Source of the DNA: Pseudorasbora parva
Taxonomy: Eukaryota; Chordata; Actinopteri; Cypriniformes; Gobionidae
Length of the DNA: 64,000 nt
Direction of reading: 5' to 3'
NCBI RefSeq assembly: GCF_024679245.1
Contig: NC_090176.1
Coordinates: 18,097,293 to 18,161,292, forward strand
Under the pieces are notes generated by a model, which saw only the letters and a list, made by a program, of their open reading frames with translations, made no database searches and was not told the DNA's origin. A program made the translations under genes and the position numbers. Position 1 is the stretch's first letter. Each line of letters starts with the position of its first letter. Shown here one piece after another: positions 43,983-55,034 of the stretch.

Positions 43983-45284
43983 TTAGCTGATGAGGGTCTG
44001 TTGGGCTTCTTTGATGTGGGAGCGATTGGAGCGGATGTAGCTCTTGAAAGCCTCTGACGACCAGCGACCAAGTTTTTGGATCTGGTGCTGGGAGAGACCT
44101 TTTTGAGCAGTTGTGGTTGCTGCACCTATGCGAAATGAATGGCTAGAAAAGTTGTCTGCCGAGATGCCGGATAGAATCAGTATAGACTTGAGGTGTTTTT
44201 GGAACCAGAAACGTGTGACAGGGCAGTTAGCATCGTCTGTGAAGAGTGGTTCAGATAAAAGTTTAGTCTGCAAACTTCTGAAATGTAGGTTGGCTAAAAT
44301 GGATTGATACGGCTGGATTGGTGATGGAAGGTTGAAAATGTAAATGGATTGCCCTTTTTTCATTTGATCCGTCTTGCTTTGTTTGATGAAGTAAGAGATT
44401 GTTTCGTCATCTAGCACTGCTAGGTCTGAAATTATAGGATGAAGCTTTGGGTTGAAGGTGGACGTGATGGTAATTTCTGAGCTTCTGAGAAAACCGGAGC
44501 AAGCCAATATAAACATTGCATCCAGAGTGCGGGCAGTATTGGTGGAGTGGTAGCCTTGGCGGAGGGTGGAGATACATTTGGTAAGTATGTCTAGAGTTAT
44601 TGGTTGTCTGCGTGGGTGGGTTGAGTTTTTTGGATGCCTTTGATGAGCATGGATGTTTGTGAATTGGTTATTTCTGGAGAGGGCAGACCAAACACAAGTT
44701 TGTTGAATTCAGCTTAGATGACCCTTGATGGAGCTGACTTGGAGGTTCTTGATGCTGTTGAAATAAGATATGAATGAAGTGATGGTAAGCAAAGAATAAT
44801 CTGGAAAATTCAGCTTGTATATGGAGTGAAAAGACTTGAAACACTTCCATGCAGTTAGGTAGGATTGGAGGGTTCTGGGGGAAACAGCTTGAAGGATGGA
44901 ATTGAGAGAAGCGTCAATGAGGGGTCTCAATGGGTGGTTTATGGGAATATTAGCTCTCAATACTTTGGTACTGGGGTTGGGAATGGGAATGGGTCCGCCT
45001 CTGGCGCCAACAGCCTGAATTTCTGTGAGGATCTGTGCTCTAATGTTGCTGGCGACAGGGGGCAGTTCCAAGGCTGTAGCATTCGGCGGGAAGGGCATCT
45101 GTGTTGCAGAAAACAGAGTGAATGGAGCACTAGTTTGGGAAAAAGTGTTAGGCGGATAGAAACCAGGGGCCGAAAACCGCTTGCGGAGGCAACCTCTCAT
45201 TTCGGTCGGTCCCCGATAAAGGAGGAATGGGAAAAAAGGGGAAAGAGGAATGCTAAGGAGGACAAAAAGCAGCTGGGCCTGCAC
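43983..45284 (-). pseudogene. Tyrosine recombinase (phage-integrase fold) of the split-repeat element
   Basis: The N-terminal part includes a SAM-like core-binding region (VSPRTLQSYLTAWKCF...). The catalytic part shows the first Arg in CSGFLRSSEIT, the H-x-x-R box in HSFRIGAATTTA, then KLGRW and the terminal Tyr in AFKSYIR, so the R...HxxR...W...Y set is complete. Two lesions separate the halves near 44,700: a TGA in HLS-stop-IQ and a 1-base frameshift right after it. The enzyme would join or resolve DNA circles at the A2/B1 junction. In this copy it should be inactive. The preceding ORF ends three bases upstream of this frame, so the two may be linked by splicing or frameshift. Confidence 0.85.
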
Positions 45285-45286
45285 CG

Positions 45287-46072
45287 CTAGCGGAGGCAGC
45301 CTCGCGCTAGAGTTTGATGGTGGGGCTGCAGGCCAAGGGAAGGGGTTAGAAGAAGTGACAGGAAAAGGCTGTGATACAAAGCTTGAGCTGCTAGCGGAAG
45401 CGTACTTACGCTTAAAGGATTGCCTGGGGCAGAGGAAACTGGTATTGTAACCTGAGGTGCAATGCTGGAAACACCCACGGTCTCTGGCTCAGCGGAGCAG
45501 AGAGATGAGTTGGGCTGGGTGGCGGCGACGATGGCAGCGGTGGCTGGAACTGGGGTGCGGCCCGGGCTAGCTGAGGGCCTGCTGCAGTGGCCTGGTGCTC
45601 GAGGAAGAACCAGTTCTGTGGGAGAAAGGGTCTTTTGAGAGCGTGAGTTCGGATCCTTATGTTTCCTTGACCTGTTTGTAGTTTTGGAAGGTGGAGTGGA
45701 TTTTGGAGATGGAGAAGCTGCTTGAAGTGACACGTACAGGTTGTATAATTTGGCTTTATTAATTCTTCTGGAAAAATTATCATCGACACTGATTAGCACT
45801 TGTCTTAACCCTAGTACGGTCCATTTCTCTATTGCTGGAATCGTAGGTTGTACTGAGGAGTAGGAGGAAGCTGGAGATGGTGGATGTCTTGAAGGTGGAG
45901 GCGATGGCAAGCCTCTGCGTCTCGGTGTGCGGGATGTGGCTCGGCTGGGCCGACGGCCACGCTGTGTTGCTGGAGATTCAGTCACGGTGTCTTGTTGGGT
46001 TGTGGTGTCCCTTGCAGCTGTGGGATGCTGTAGAGGATCTTCGTCAGATGGATAAATTTCATTCTCAAACAT
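45287..46072 (-). CDS. Gag-like / SAP-like ORF of the split-repeat element
   Basis: The frame opens at 46,090; I prefer the start MFENEIYPSDEDP at 46,072. The first third is Arg/Pro/Ser-rich and acidic-then-basic. A short helical segment, LGLRQVL...RINKAKLYNLYVSL, resembles a SAP-type DNA-binding motif. The C-terminal half is Ser/Pro/Thr-rich and low in complexity. No zinc knuckle is seen. A strong donor-like gtaagta near 45,410 and a good acceptor (ccttggcctgcag) near 45,325 suggest a spliced link to the recombinase frame, which is not proven. Confidence 0.5.
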   Translation of the reverse strand: MFENEIYPSDEDPLQHPTAARDTTTQQDTVTESPATQRGRRPSRATSRTPRRRGLPSPPPSRHPPSPASSYSSVQPTIPAIEKWTVLGLRQVLISVDDNFSRRINKAKLYNLYVSLQAASPSPKSTPPSKTTNRSRKHKDPNSRSQKTLSPTELVLPRAPGHCSRPSASPGRTPVPATAAIVAATQPNSSLCSAEPETVGVSSIAPQVTIPVSSAPGNPLSVSTLPLAAQALYHSLFLSLLLTPSLGLQPHHQTLARGCLR

Positions 46073-46104
46073 TGCAATGGGTAGGACCAAATGCTGATTT
46101 TCTT

Positions 46105-47010
46105 CAGCTCCTGCGGAAGCATAAAAAACAACACTGCTTTGGCAGTGGAGAAACGGTTAGCCAGAAAAAACTGAGCTCCTGTGGGAGCAGAGGGAACAAC
46201 ACTGCTTTGGCAGTGGAGAAACGGTTAGCCAGAGAAACTGAGCTCCTGTGGGAGCAGAGGGAACAGCACTGCTGCAGCAGTGGAGAAACGGTTAGCCAGA
46301 AAAAAGTGAGCTCCTGTGGGAGCAGAGGGAACAGCACTGCTGCAGCAGTGGAGAAACGGTTAGCCAGAAAAACTGAGCTCCTGTGGGAGCAGTGGAAAAA
46401 CGGTTAGCCAGAAAAACTGAGCTCCTGTGGGAGCAGTGGAAAAACGGTTAGCCAGAAAAACTGAGCTCCTGTGGGAGCAGTGGAAAAACGGTTAGCCAGA
46501 AAAACTGAGCTCCTGTGGGAGCAGAGGGAACAACAACTGCTTTGGCGGTGGAGAAATTTGCCAGAGAAACTGAGCTCCTGCGGGAGCAGAGGGAACAGCA
46601 CTGCTACAGCAGTGGAGAAGAGATTAGCCCGAAAAACTGAGCTCCTGTGGGAGCAGAAGGAAACACACTGTTATGGACACTGGAGGAATTAGCCAGAGAA
46701 ACTGAGCTCCTGTGGGAGCAAAAGGAAACACACTGTTATGGATACTGGAGAAATTAGCCAGAGAAACTGGGCTCCTGTGGGAGCAGAAAGAACAGCACTG
46801 CTGTGGCACAGGAGAAAAATAGCCGGAGAAACTGAGCTCCTGCGGGAGCAGAGATAACAGCGCTGCTGTGGCGCAGAGGAGAAAAAGATTAGCCAGAAAA
46901 CTGAGCTCCTGTGGGAGCAGAGAGAATAGCACTGTTATGGCAGAGGAGAAATTAGCCAGAGAAACTGAGCTCCTGTGGGAGAAGATGGAACATCACTGCT
47001 TCTGTGGTGG
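46105..47010. repeat. Hairpin-bearing minisatellite array B (about 66-bp units)
   Basis: About 13 units contain CACTGCTGCAGCAGTG (or diverged forms) and GAGCTCCTGTGGGAGC (5-bp stem, TGTG loop), spaced as in array A and in the same orientation. Some units are shortened to about 45 bases (46,380-46,520). Because 66 is divisible by 3, several frames stay open across it; these are not treated as genes. Confidence 0.9.
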
Positions 47011-47832
47011 AGAAAAAGTTAGATGGAACAAAATGGAAAAGCATGTTTGTAAAACCATAATGGGACTCTTATTTTGAAAGAGACCCATTTGGGTCCAACT
47101 CTTATTAAATTTAGCATACAACATTACAAAATAATCACATTAAAGAAAACAGTCCTGGTTCATAAGAACTTGGCGCCATACATTGATTGTAAATGCTCTG
47201 AAACTGTAATATTCTGAACGCAACACGGCGCCACATTCAAAAGTTTAATCACAATTAGGAAGATGTGATGTATGTTTCTGTCTCCAAAATATAAGATGGC
47301 TTTAATAATCATCATGCTGTATTGTCAACATTTAAGTTACTTAGCCTCACGATACATTCATTCGCTTTGCGAGCGAGTAAATTTATTGTTCATCACCACG
47401 GCAAATGCACTTTGTGTGTGACAAGTTTCTGTCTGTCGTACACAGAGGCAGCAAGATCACAACAAAGCTTGATGCATGCCGGAACTATGTTATTTAAGAT
47501 ACATTTCTATTTCTTGGGACAGGAGCTGTTGTAGCTGTCCTGCTGTAAGTCTGTGCAGTGTGCACTCTTTACAGTGTCTGAGCGCTGCTCAAACAATTGA
47601 CTCCTCATTGATTGAATTGTGGCAAAGACCACATTACACTTTGGAAAAAACAGGAATTCTTTTACCGTGATGTTGAGGAGCCATAGGTTTGAAATAATGC
47701 TGATGAAAAGCGGCCAAAAGGGGCTTTAGGTAGCTTAGGAATTTGTAAGGAAAGTTTTGTAGCATTGTAGCATAGCTTCAAGCAGCATGTGGAGCCATGT
47801 TGACAGCGTGGGTAGAAAAGTGACCTGCCAGA

Positions 47833-48012
47833 ATGCTGCAAACTTTGTCAAGGAACGTTGGTGAGTTGACTGGGTATTTATGTGATCCTCCACTTGAGCT
47901 GATTGGTAGACATGTTGATTACTGATTGTTGACAGCTGGTTGGAATGACATCATGATTAGGTAGATCATTTGAACGTGCTTCTCCCGAACTTAGTTTTTT
48001 AAGAAACATCAT
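47833..48012 (-). repeat. Split direct repeat A1 (element left end, minus-strand reading)
   Basis: Identical to 40,880-41,059 by inspection. It is followed by the outside sequence AAAGAGAGACC. Confidence 0.92.
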
Positions 48013-49915
48013 AAAGAGAGACCGTTTTGCCCACGTTTGTCTTTTATAATCGCTGGTGTTAGTGTATCACTGAGGAGCCAGTGCGTGTATCCATCAAGAG
48101 AAACATAAACAAAGTATTATTTTCAAGTTACAACCCATAGATGCGTCATCAGATGTGAGATGAACCACATCTTTAGACAAGCACGCAGGTCGCGGTTTCT
48201 GTTTGCGTCATCACATTTCGGACGTATTGTTTCGGTGATGAAAGTCTTTCGGCCAAGAATGCTCCGAGAATGCACATGGTCCATTTTCGGCCGAATATTT
48301 GATGCATCCCTAATTAAAATAATGAATAATAATAATAATAATAATAAATTACATTATGGGCTATTATTTAAACATAAATTTGAAACTAAATAGGCTACGG
48401 TTTCTATATTGTCAAATAAAGAAGTGTCTGTCATTTTTTTTCCTGTGTTTATAACTAAATAGGCTACGGTTTCTTTAACCCTCTGGCTGAAGAACGCACC
48501 GGCTGTTTTTTTCCCATCACGAGTCATGACGGGGGATAGCCTATAACTCGCAATACTCCGTAATTTTTGGCCATACCGATAAATGTGAGACATAATTATA
48601 AACTATTAATTGTCTACTTTTATTTGTGTATACTCACATAACAACAAAACTTTGTGCTTTAGTAAAATAAATAAAAAAGGTGCGCTTTCTATCTGCGAGA
48701 ATCTGAAACTCGGTGAATACATGACATAAACATGAAACACACGTCTAAAGAAAGCTTAAAATCGCTCGATTTAAATCAAATAATTCATATTTTATAGTGA
48801 ATTGTGGAGCTCACTGGCATAGAGCGGAATATCTAGCGGAGCGTCACGCAACTGTGCTCCGCTCACATGCTGAAAAAGGTGGTCAGTAGCCTATCCTAAG
48901 CGTGACGGTAGAGCGCGACAGCCGTGTGAAATCATGTCGATCCAAACCTGTAAATATCTTAATATTGTGTCCGAAGATGACCGAGGGTCTTACGGGTTTG
49001 GAACGACATGAGGGTGAGTAATAATGACCGAGTTAAAATTTTTGTGTGAACTAACCCTTTGACTTTGTAAAGCCGTTTTCTGTACAGTAGCCAAATGCGT
49101 GCGTACTCGCCTTTCAATTATACAATGCATTGGAATAACACGTTTCTTTGTTTCATATAAGATTAAAGTTGGGAAACTTAAACTTGTAGATTAAGTACCC
49201 TATTTGAGATTGATTGTATATGAATGCTAATGCATCACAAAAATCCCGTGCTCTATGCACTGCCATTAATTTTTGCGGTAAACACAAATCCAATCAGTTA
49301 CTCCAGATGGCTTCCACTAGACGTGAACAAAAGTAAAGTGATCTGCTTGATCGCATCACGGTGATCGCATAATGCCAAGTGTAAACGCAGCCACAATAAG
49401 TTACCTCTACAGTAGATTACTTCTGATTACAAGCAAATAAATAACAAGTAAATCACATTAGACATACAGCTATTACAGTAGACGCCAATGTCATACGCAG
49501 CCAGACTGGATATTTATGAAGCATTCAAGGCTTGGTCAGTCGCACACTCTTTTTTTTTGCGCTGGTGTGCTCTCTGCTTGATTGTTAATATATCATGTTA
49601 TCCAAGAATAGTATGTCAAAAATGTGTTTTTCTACTGAGTAGTGCTCCATACTATCTACAGCCAGACCGATAAACAAACACTGGAAGTTAACTTCGGGCC
49701 AGGCGCGTAACCGTAGCAACGCGCGTGCGTTATGAAGCTGGTGATTTGCGAATGATTATTCAAGCATGAAATCACTCTGGGTTTGACTGGCAAAACCGAA
49801 TATCTTCTTTGTTGCGCTTTCAAAATAAAAGTTCCAAATGTTACAGTTTTTGTCCCTGCGTATAGGCAAATTTTTGGGTGGGACACATGCAGCATTTTGC
49901 GGTGAGAAATGACCC
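48013..49915. other. Transposon-derived non-coding sequence
   Basis: The phrase 'ttcggccgaatatttgatgcatcccta' near 48,290 marks the end of a dispersed element. 48,950-49,065 holds the right end of a TTAA-type element (aacgacatgagggtgagtaa...gtgaactaaccctt). No gene seen. Confidence 0.45.
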
Positions 49916-50468
49916 TAGGGGTAATTAACAGATGGTTACCGAGTAGATCTGTCTGTGGGATGCGTTTTCAAATGTAAAGAGTTTTATCTCTAAAAACAGA
50001 TTTGAGCCACAAACGCTGTGTTAAGTGATCAACTGTGACTTGGAATCTCATATGGTCTGTTTTTTTTTCTGGAAGAAAGCACTGAACGCAGTAGAGAAAA
50101 TAAATAAATAAAAATGTCCATGTAATTAGATTTCACAAACTTAATTCCTATCGACCAGCTCACTTAGCACAGCGTTCGTGGCTCGACTTGTCGAGACTGT
50201 TTTCCAAGATGGCTGCTGTCTGTAAACGCCTAATGGACTGTGTTTATAAAGTATTCTCAGTCCTTCAGTTTGCATGTAGGGACCCTCATTATGTTACCAT
50301 GTTAGTGTGAGGCTATTTTTAGCCTTGTTAGTATTAACTAGCGATTTAATTTCCCTTATTCCATGCCCCGCTAATCTGTTTTTAGAGATAAAACTTTTTA
50401 CATTCGATTTTCATGAAAACGCATCCCAGAGAACGATCTACTCGGTAACCATCTGTTAATTACCCCTA
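49916..50468. mobile_element. MITE with TAGGGGTAATTAACAGATGG termini
   Basis: The first and last about 35 bases are near-perfect inverted repeats, and the pairing continues more loosely through 'agttttatctctaaaaacag'. There is no coding capacity. Confidence 0.75.
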
Positions 50469-51075
50469 TCAGTCATTGTGAGTGTGTGAGTGAGAACAGA
50501 GTGTGTGAGAGAGTGGGTAGGGAGTGTGTGTTGGTGTGTGTGTGAGTGTGGTTGAGTATGAAGTCTGAGTGAGAGAGTTAGTGTGTGCATTGTGCATGTG
50601 TCTGTGTGTATGTGAGTGATTAAGTGTGTAGGTGCGAGTGCGTGTGTGACTGAGAATGGAGTGTTTGAGTGAGTACGGAGTATGTGTTAGAGTGAGTACG
50701 AAGTGTGTGTGTGTTTGAGAGAGAGAGAGAGCGAGAGAGAGATTGAGTACGGCGTGTCTGCATGTGAGAGTGAGAATGAAGTGTGAATGTGTTTGAGAGT
50801 GAGTACGGAGTGTGTGTGTGTTTGAGACAGAGAGAGAGCGAGAGAGAGATTGAGTACGGCGTGTCTGCATGTGAGAGTGAGAATGAAGTGTGAATGTGTT
50901 TGAGAGTGAGTACGGAGTGTACTCACAGACACACACACAATGCACACACACTCTGTCCTCACTCTCACACGTGTGTGTGTGAGAGTGAGGACAGAGTGTG
51001 TGTGCATTGACACACACACAGACACACACACACCGTATACTCACTCCAAAACACACACACTCACACTCCGTTCTC
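50469..51075. repeat. GT/GA-rich minisatellite with a strand switch
   Basis: GTGAGTGTGTGAG-type repeats run to about 50,925, including two copies of an about 105-base unit (50,700-50,925). The strand then switches to the complementary CACACAC form to 51,075. Long frames here are low-complexity artefacts. Confidence 0.9.
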
Positions 51076-52084
51076 ACTATAACACACATGCACTTGTGTG
51101 CAAAATAAATGGTTAAGGGAGATGGACAATATGAAAAGAAAACAAAGATCTATGAAATGTCCTATATTGTCAAATAAAGAAGTGTCTGTCATTTTTTTCC
51201 CGTTTTATTTTCCCTCTTCCAGAGGAAGAAATTGACCAGCAAAGCTTTCTACTTCTTGACGACACCACCAGCACTTAAACCAAGAATTGGCCAAATAATT
51301 TTTTTTTACCAATTATTTCAAGTAGTTGCTTGTAAGTAACTAACCATGCCGTTCACATGCACAGTGCTGTGTAAATAATCCACTCCAAACCACAAAGAAT
51401 ATTTATTACATCTTTATGCCATTGTTGATTTACAGCCTGTAGGTACATCATTATTGACAACACATTTTGAGTAATATTTGATCTATTTGTGCCTATTTAC
51501 CATTTCAAAATTCTATTTAAAGGTTGGAACAAACATCATTGAGTATTTAGAGGAGGAGGAGCAACGGAGGCCATTCCCTCATGTCCTGCAGCTTGGGGAT
51601 AAAGTCAACTGCTCACAAGCTTTCATCATTGTGGGAGGAGTGGCACTAGAGCAAGACAACCTTTTACAAGCTGTAGATACATGCTGTAAATTATTTTAGA
51701 CTTTGAGCATCCCAAGCAGGGCCGTTTCTAGCCTTTCTGGCACCCTAGGCGAGAAACTACAACTTATTAAGTAAATATGACTTCCTTATTTCATGGGCTT
51801 ATTGTACATGCAGTAATCGAATAATGTAGCTAGGTTTATTATCACTGAGATCACAGATGTAGGAGGGGTCGGGGGCATGCTCCCCCGAGAAAAATTTGAT
51901 TTCTATGATCTACATATGTGTATTTTAAGATGTTCTGAAGGCCAAAAAATTAGATAATAGCTTGAAAACCATGTCACTCGGCACCGCTGCGGATTGAAGA
52001 ACACAGTGACACAAAGACTAAGATGGGACGAAGCCGTAGCCGAAGCCTCGCGCCAGTTTCATATGTTTTAAAGGTTAATCACAT

Positions 52085-52097
<13 letters not shown>

Positions 52098-52115
<18 letters not shown>

Positions 52116-52118
52116 CTG
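52098..52118. repeat. G homopolymer
   Basis: About 19 G in a row, after a T-run, inside the hAT element. Confidence 0.85.
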
Positions 52119-52481
52119 ATGCATAAATTCATACAAAAGGGCCTAGTGAGGCCCATGGTTATGACAGTATTAGCCTACTTGATCAATTTACACTAAACCG
52201 CTATCTCTAATGAAAAAAAAAATATTCAAATGAACTGCTATAATGTTCTGCAGCTGTAATAAATGAGCATGGCGTGTGGTCCGTCCAGTACTAATATTGA
52301 GTGTAATGTTTTGCTCAACGTTATGATAGAACGACCAGCTTAGTAGAGAACAAGTAACCAATAAGTAGGCTAACATACCTGTATATTTCGCTTTCTTTTT
52401 TTATATTTCCTCTTTTTTCTTTTTACGATACTGAGCCCCTGATGGCTTTGACCTTTTCATGATGATGAAACTAAAGCACGC

Positions 52482-52780
52482 TGTAACGAGTAGAAATATA
52501 GTGTGGCCCCTTTAAGAGTTGCGCGCGCTCCCTGCAAACGAAGTCTGCATTTTGTGTATGTGAGTCTTGAGCTCCCATGTGTGGGGATTATTTTCTGTTG
52601 CTAACAGAAAATGGTATTTTGTTTTATTAAGTAATGCTGTGGACGGAAAGGGAGTTTGTGATGAGAGTTCAGCGGGGAATAAAGTGCGATCTGTTTTATG
52701 TTAATCGCCTCCGTGTTTGTATCCACTCCAGTTACATTAAGTGAGCTATCCGCATTTTTCACTCGGACACAAGCGTTACA
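52482..52780 (+). mobile_element. Solo LTR (299 bp) with ACGC target duplication
   Basis: TGTAACGAG...AGCGTTACA, flanked by ACGC at 52,478-52,481 and 52,781-52,784. It contains AATAAA near 52,678. It lies inside the 3.15-kb hAT element. Confidence 0.75.
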
Positions 52781-52884
52781 ACGCCACGGATGACGACATT
52801 CCCTGCCGCCCTCTACATGATCTCATTTCATTACAGCAGCGCCACTATCACCATGGCGACTTCACTCCAATAATCGCAACTAAT

Positions 52885-53109
52885 CAGAGGTGGGTAGAGT
52901 AGCCAAAATCTTTACTCAAGTAAAAGTACAAGTACTTACGGAAATATTTACTCAAGTAAAAGTAACAATCGTAATAGTTACTTGAGTAAGAGTAAAAAAG
53001 TATTAGATGAAAAAACTACTCAAGTACTTAGTTACTAGTTACTTTCGATCTGATTGATAAGATCCAAAAATCCTGAATTTCAGACTACTTAGAGAGCTTT
53101 CACACACCT

Positions 53110-53205
<96 letters not shown>

Positions 53206-54705
53206 CTGTTTAATGGTTAAACAGTGCAAATTAATGGTGTGCTGGGCTAACCCCAGCTCTTTTAAAAACATACTTTGTTCTTATATTTTTATAAGTATAT
53301 GCATTCTTAAAAATAGAGTCCCATTTTTAAATGTAAATATACACTGCAGACTGTTGTCTGTCCGGATATATGTATAAATGCAAGATGTCACATTAGGCTA
53401 TTCAATTTGTTTCGTTTTTAGCCTGATCCATCAGTACCTATGGCAACGTTTATGCAAACCACAAAATATGTACCAAAACGTACATATTGCGACAGTTTCA
53501 AAATGAAATGTCCACTGGGTGGCGCTAAAAGCTTATTTTTTTCCAGAACAGATTTGCGTGAATCTGACATGTTTTGTTACGTTGTGTTTTTAACGTACAC
53601 CCACACTAAACCTACCCGAAAGTGTTAACAAAAGCAAATGTGACAAAAATAAAATTGTGTCCATGTATTTTTAGCTTGTGTTTAGAACTCGTCTTTGAGC
53701 TCTTTTATCATGACTCGTTCTTCATGGGGTTCGTTCTCAAGCTTTTCGCATTGCAAATACAAATCTGTATCAGCTGAGCTATCGAGCAAATCTGGTGAAT
53801 CAGAAAAGCAGAACATGGAGCTGTGACGCAAAATTCAAAATGTTTTAGTTTACAAACCATAGACTAAAAAAATGCAGTTTTTCTGCCTATAGTGTTCATT
53901 TCTGTTGGAATTTCTGCAGTGTGTATTGGTACGTATTTTGTGGTTTGCAAAAACATTGCCACAGGTACATTTTGTCAATGAGGTTGCTCGTTTTATGAGA
54001 AAAAAAAGATATGTAAATGTGCAGATGTGAACGTTTGTTTGTGGACGTGTGTTCGGAGGATTCAAACGATTTGTCAATGCTTGCACAAGAGCGCATGAGG
54101 AAAACACTCGGACAGTGTGTGAAATAGTATTACAATAAAGGAAAAGTGCCCATAGTTACCAAATTACCATTAATAGTTTTCAAATATAGGCATCATTGTT
54201 ACACTTACCACTGCTTTCTCAGGTTGGAGCTGGAATTAAGCTGAGATGTCAGTTCATATTGGTGCACACAGCATGCATTAAATTATGAAACTGTTCTTTT
54301 TGACATCTTGGACTGAAAACAGGCTGAACTTGAGGCCACGTACGGGTGATCTGCCGCTCACACACATCTCCCTCTGCTTCGGCCATCATCTTCTGACTAA
54401 ACGCGCACTAATTTTATGCGGGTGATGCGTATCCACCTCTCGCGAAGCAGCCTCTACAACGTTTCGCGAGACTTGCGAACAAGTCATAACTTATTTTAAA
54501 ATATATAATTAATTATCACCATTGACAGTAGCGGAGGAACGCCACCGAATGTAACGAAGTAAAAGTACAGTTTTTTCACAAGAAATGTACTTGAGTAAAA
54601 GTAAAAGTACCCATTTTTAAATATACTCTAAAAGTACAAGTTACCCAAAAAATGTACTCAATTAAATGTAACGAAGTAAATGTAATTCGTTACTACCCAC
54701 CTCTG
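52885..54705. mobile_element. Second hAT element nested in the first
   Basis: CAGAGGTGGGTAG and CTACCCACCTCTG are the termini. CAACTAAT is duplicated at 52,877-52,884 and 54,706-54,713. The subterminal regions are rich in 'actcaagtaaaagtac' words. No intact transposase. Confidence 0.88.
53115..53204. repeat. (TA)n(TG)n compound microsatellite
   Basis: About 65 bases of TA followed by about 25 of TG, within the inner hAT element. Confidence 0.95.
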
Positions 54706-55034
54706 CAACTAATCATAATGCCTTGAAATAGCAAAAGTACGAAATATTAATAATAAAATATATATGAAATAACTAAAAAATCTTGTTGGGGCGGGGGCTC
54801 ATTGGCGCCCCCCAGCTGTTGGCGCCCTAGGCGACCGCCTAGTTTGCCTATGCCTAGAAACGGCATTGATCCCAAGCCTGCTTCCGCTGTTTGGCAGTTT
54901 CTACAACACTCAGTATATTCTGTGCCAGGTGTTCCATCTACCCATTTTCGCCTACATAGGCAGTTTATAAATGGACAAGCCGGACTAGCTTCAGTTTGTT
55001 TTGATTGTTTATTGTGTGCCATGTTTCTTAGAAC

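Larger units (their letters stand above)
40702..48012 (-). mobile_element. Tyrosine-recombinase element with split direct repeats and no visible reverse transcriptase
   Basis: Read on the minus strand the order is A1 (48,012-47,833), body, B1 (41,176-41,058), A2 (41,059-40,880), a 59-base spacer and B2 (40,820-40,702). A1 equals A2 over 180 bases and B1 equals B2 over 119 bases, with no differences seen. This A1-body-B1-A2-B2 arrangement is diagnostic of the PAT/Ngaro branch of DIRS-order elements, which insert by tyrosine recombination of a circular intermediate. The body encodes a gag-like ORF (46,072-45,287) and a tyrosine recombinase (45,284-43,983). No RT or RNase H motif was found, unlike known Ngaro elements. 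Large hairpin-bearing minisatellites lie on both sides of the coding region. It may be a non-autonomous derivative or an unrecognised class. Confidence 0.85.
51717..54868. mobile_element. hAT element (3.15 kb) with nested insertions
   Basis: The start CAGGGCCGTTTCTAG and end CTAGAAACGGCATTG are imperfect inverted termini. ATCCCAAG is duplicated at 51,709-51,716 and 54,869-54,876. It lacks an intact transposase. It contains a solo LTR, a second hAT and simple repeats. It interrupts an exon of the uncharacterised gene. Confidence 0.85.

Noticed and set aside
44865..45290. A 141-residue plus-strand frame
   Set aside because: Antisense to the recombinase N-terminal region, with no domain of its own.
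46104..46932. Several repetitive frames such as LCSHRSS and SSCGSRGN repeats
   Set aside because: The 66-base unit length keeps any stop-free frame open. No consistent start, domain or codon signal.
50469..51089. A 206-residue minus-strand frame and a 114-residue companion rich in His, Thr and Ser
   Set aside because: Entirely low-complexity translation of a GT/GA minisatellite.
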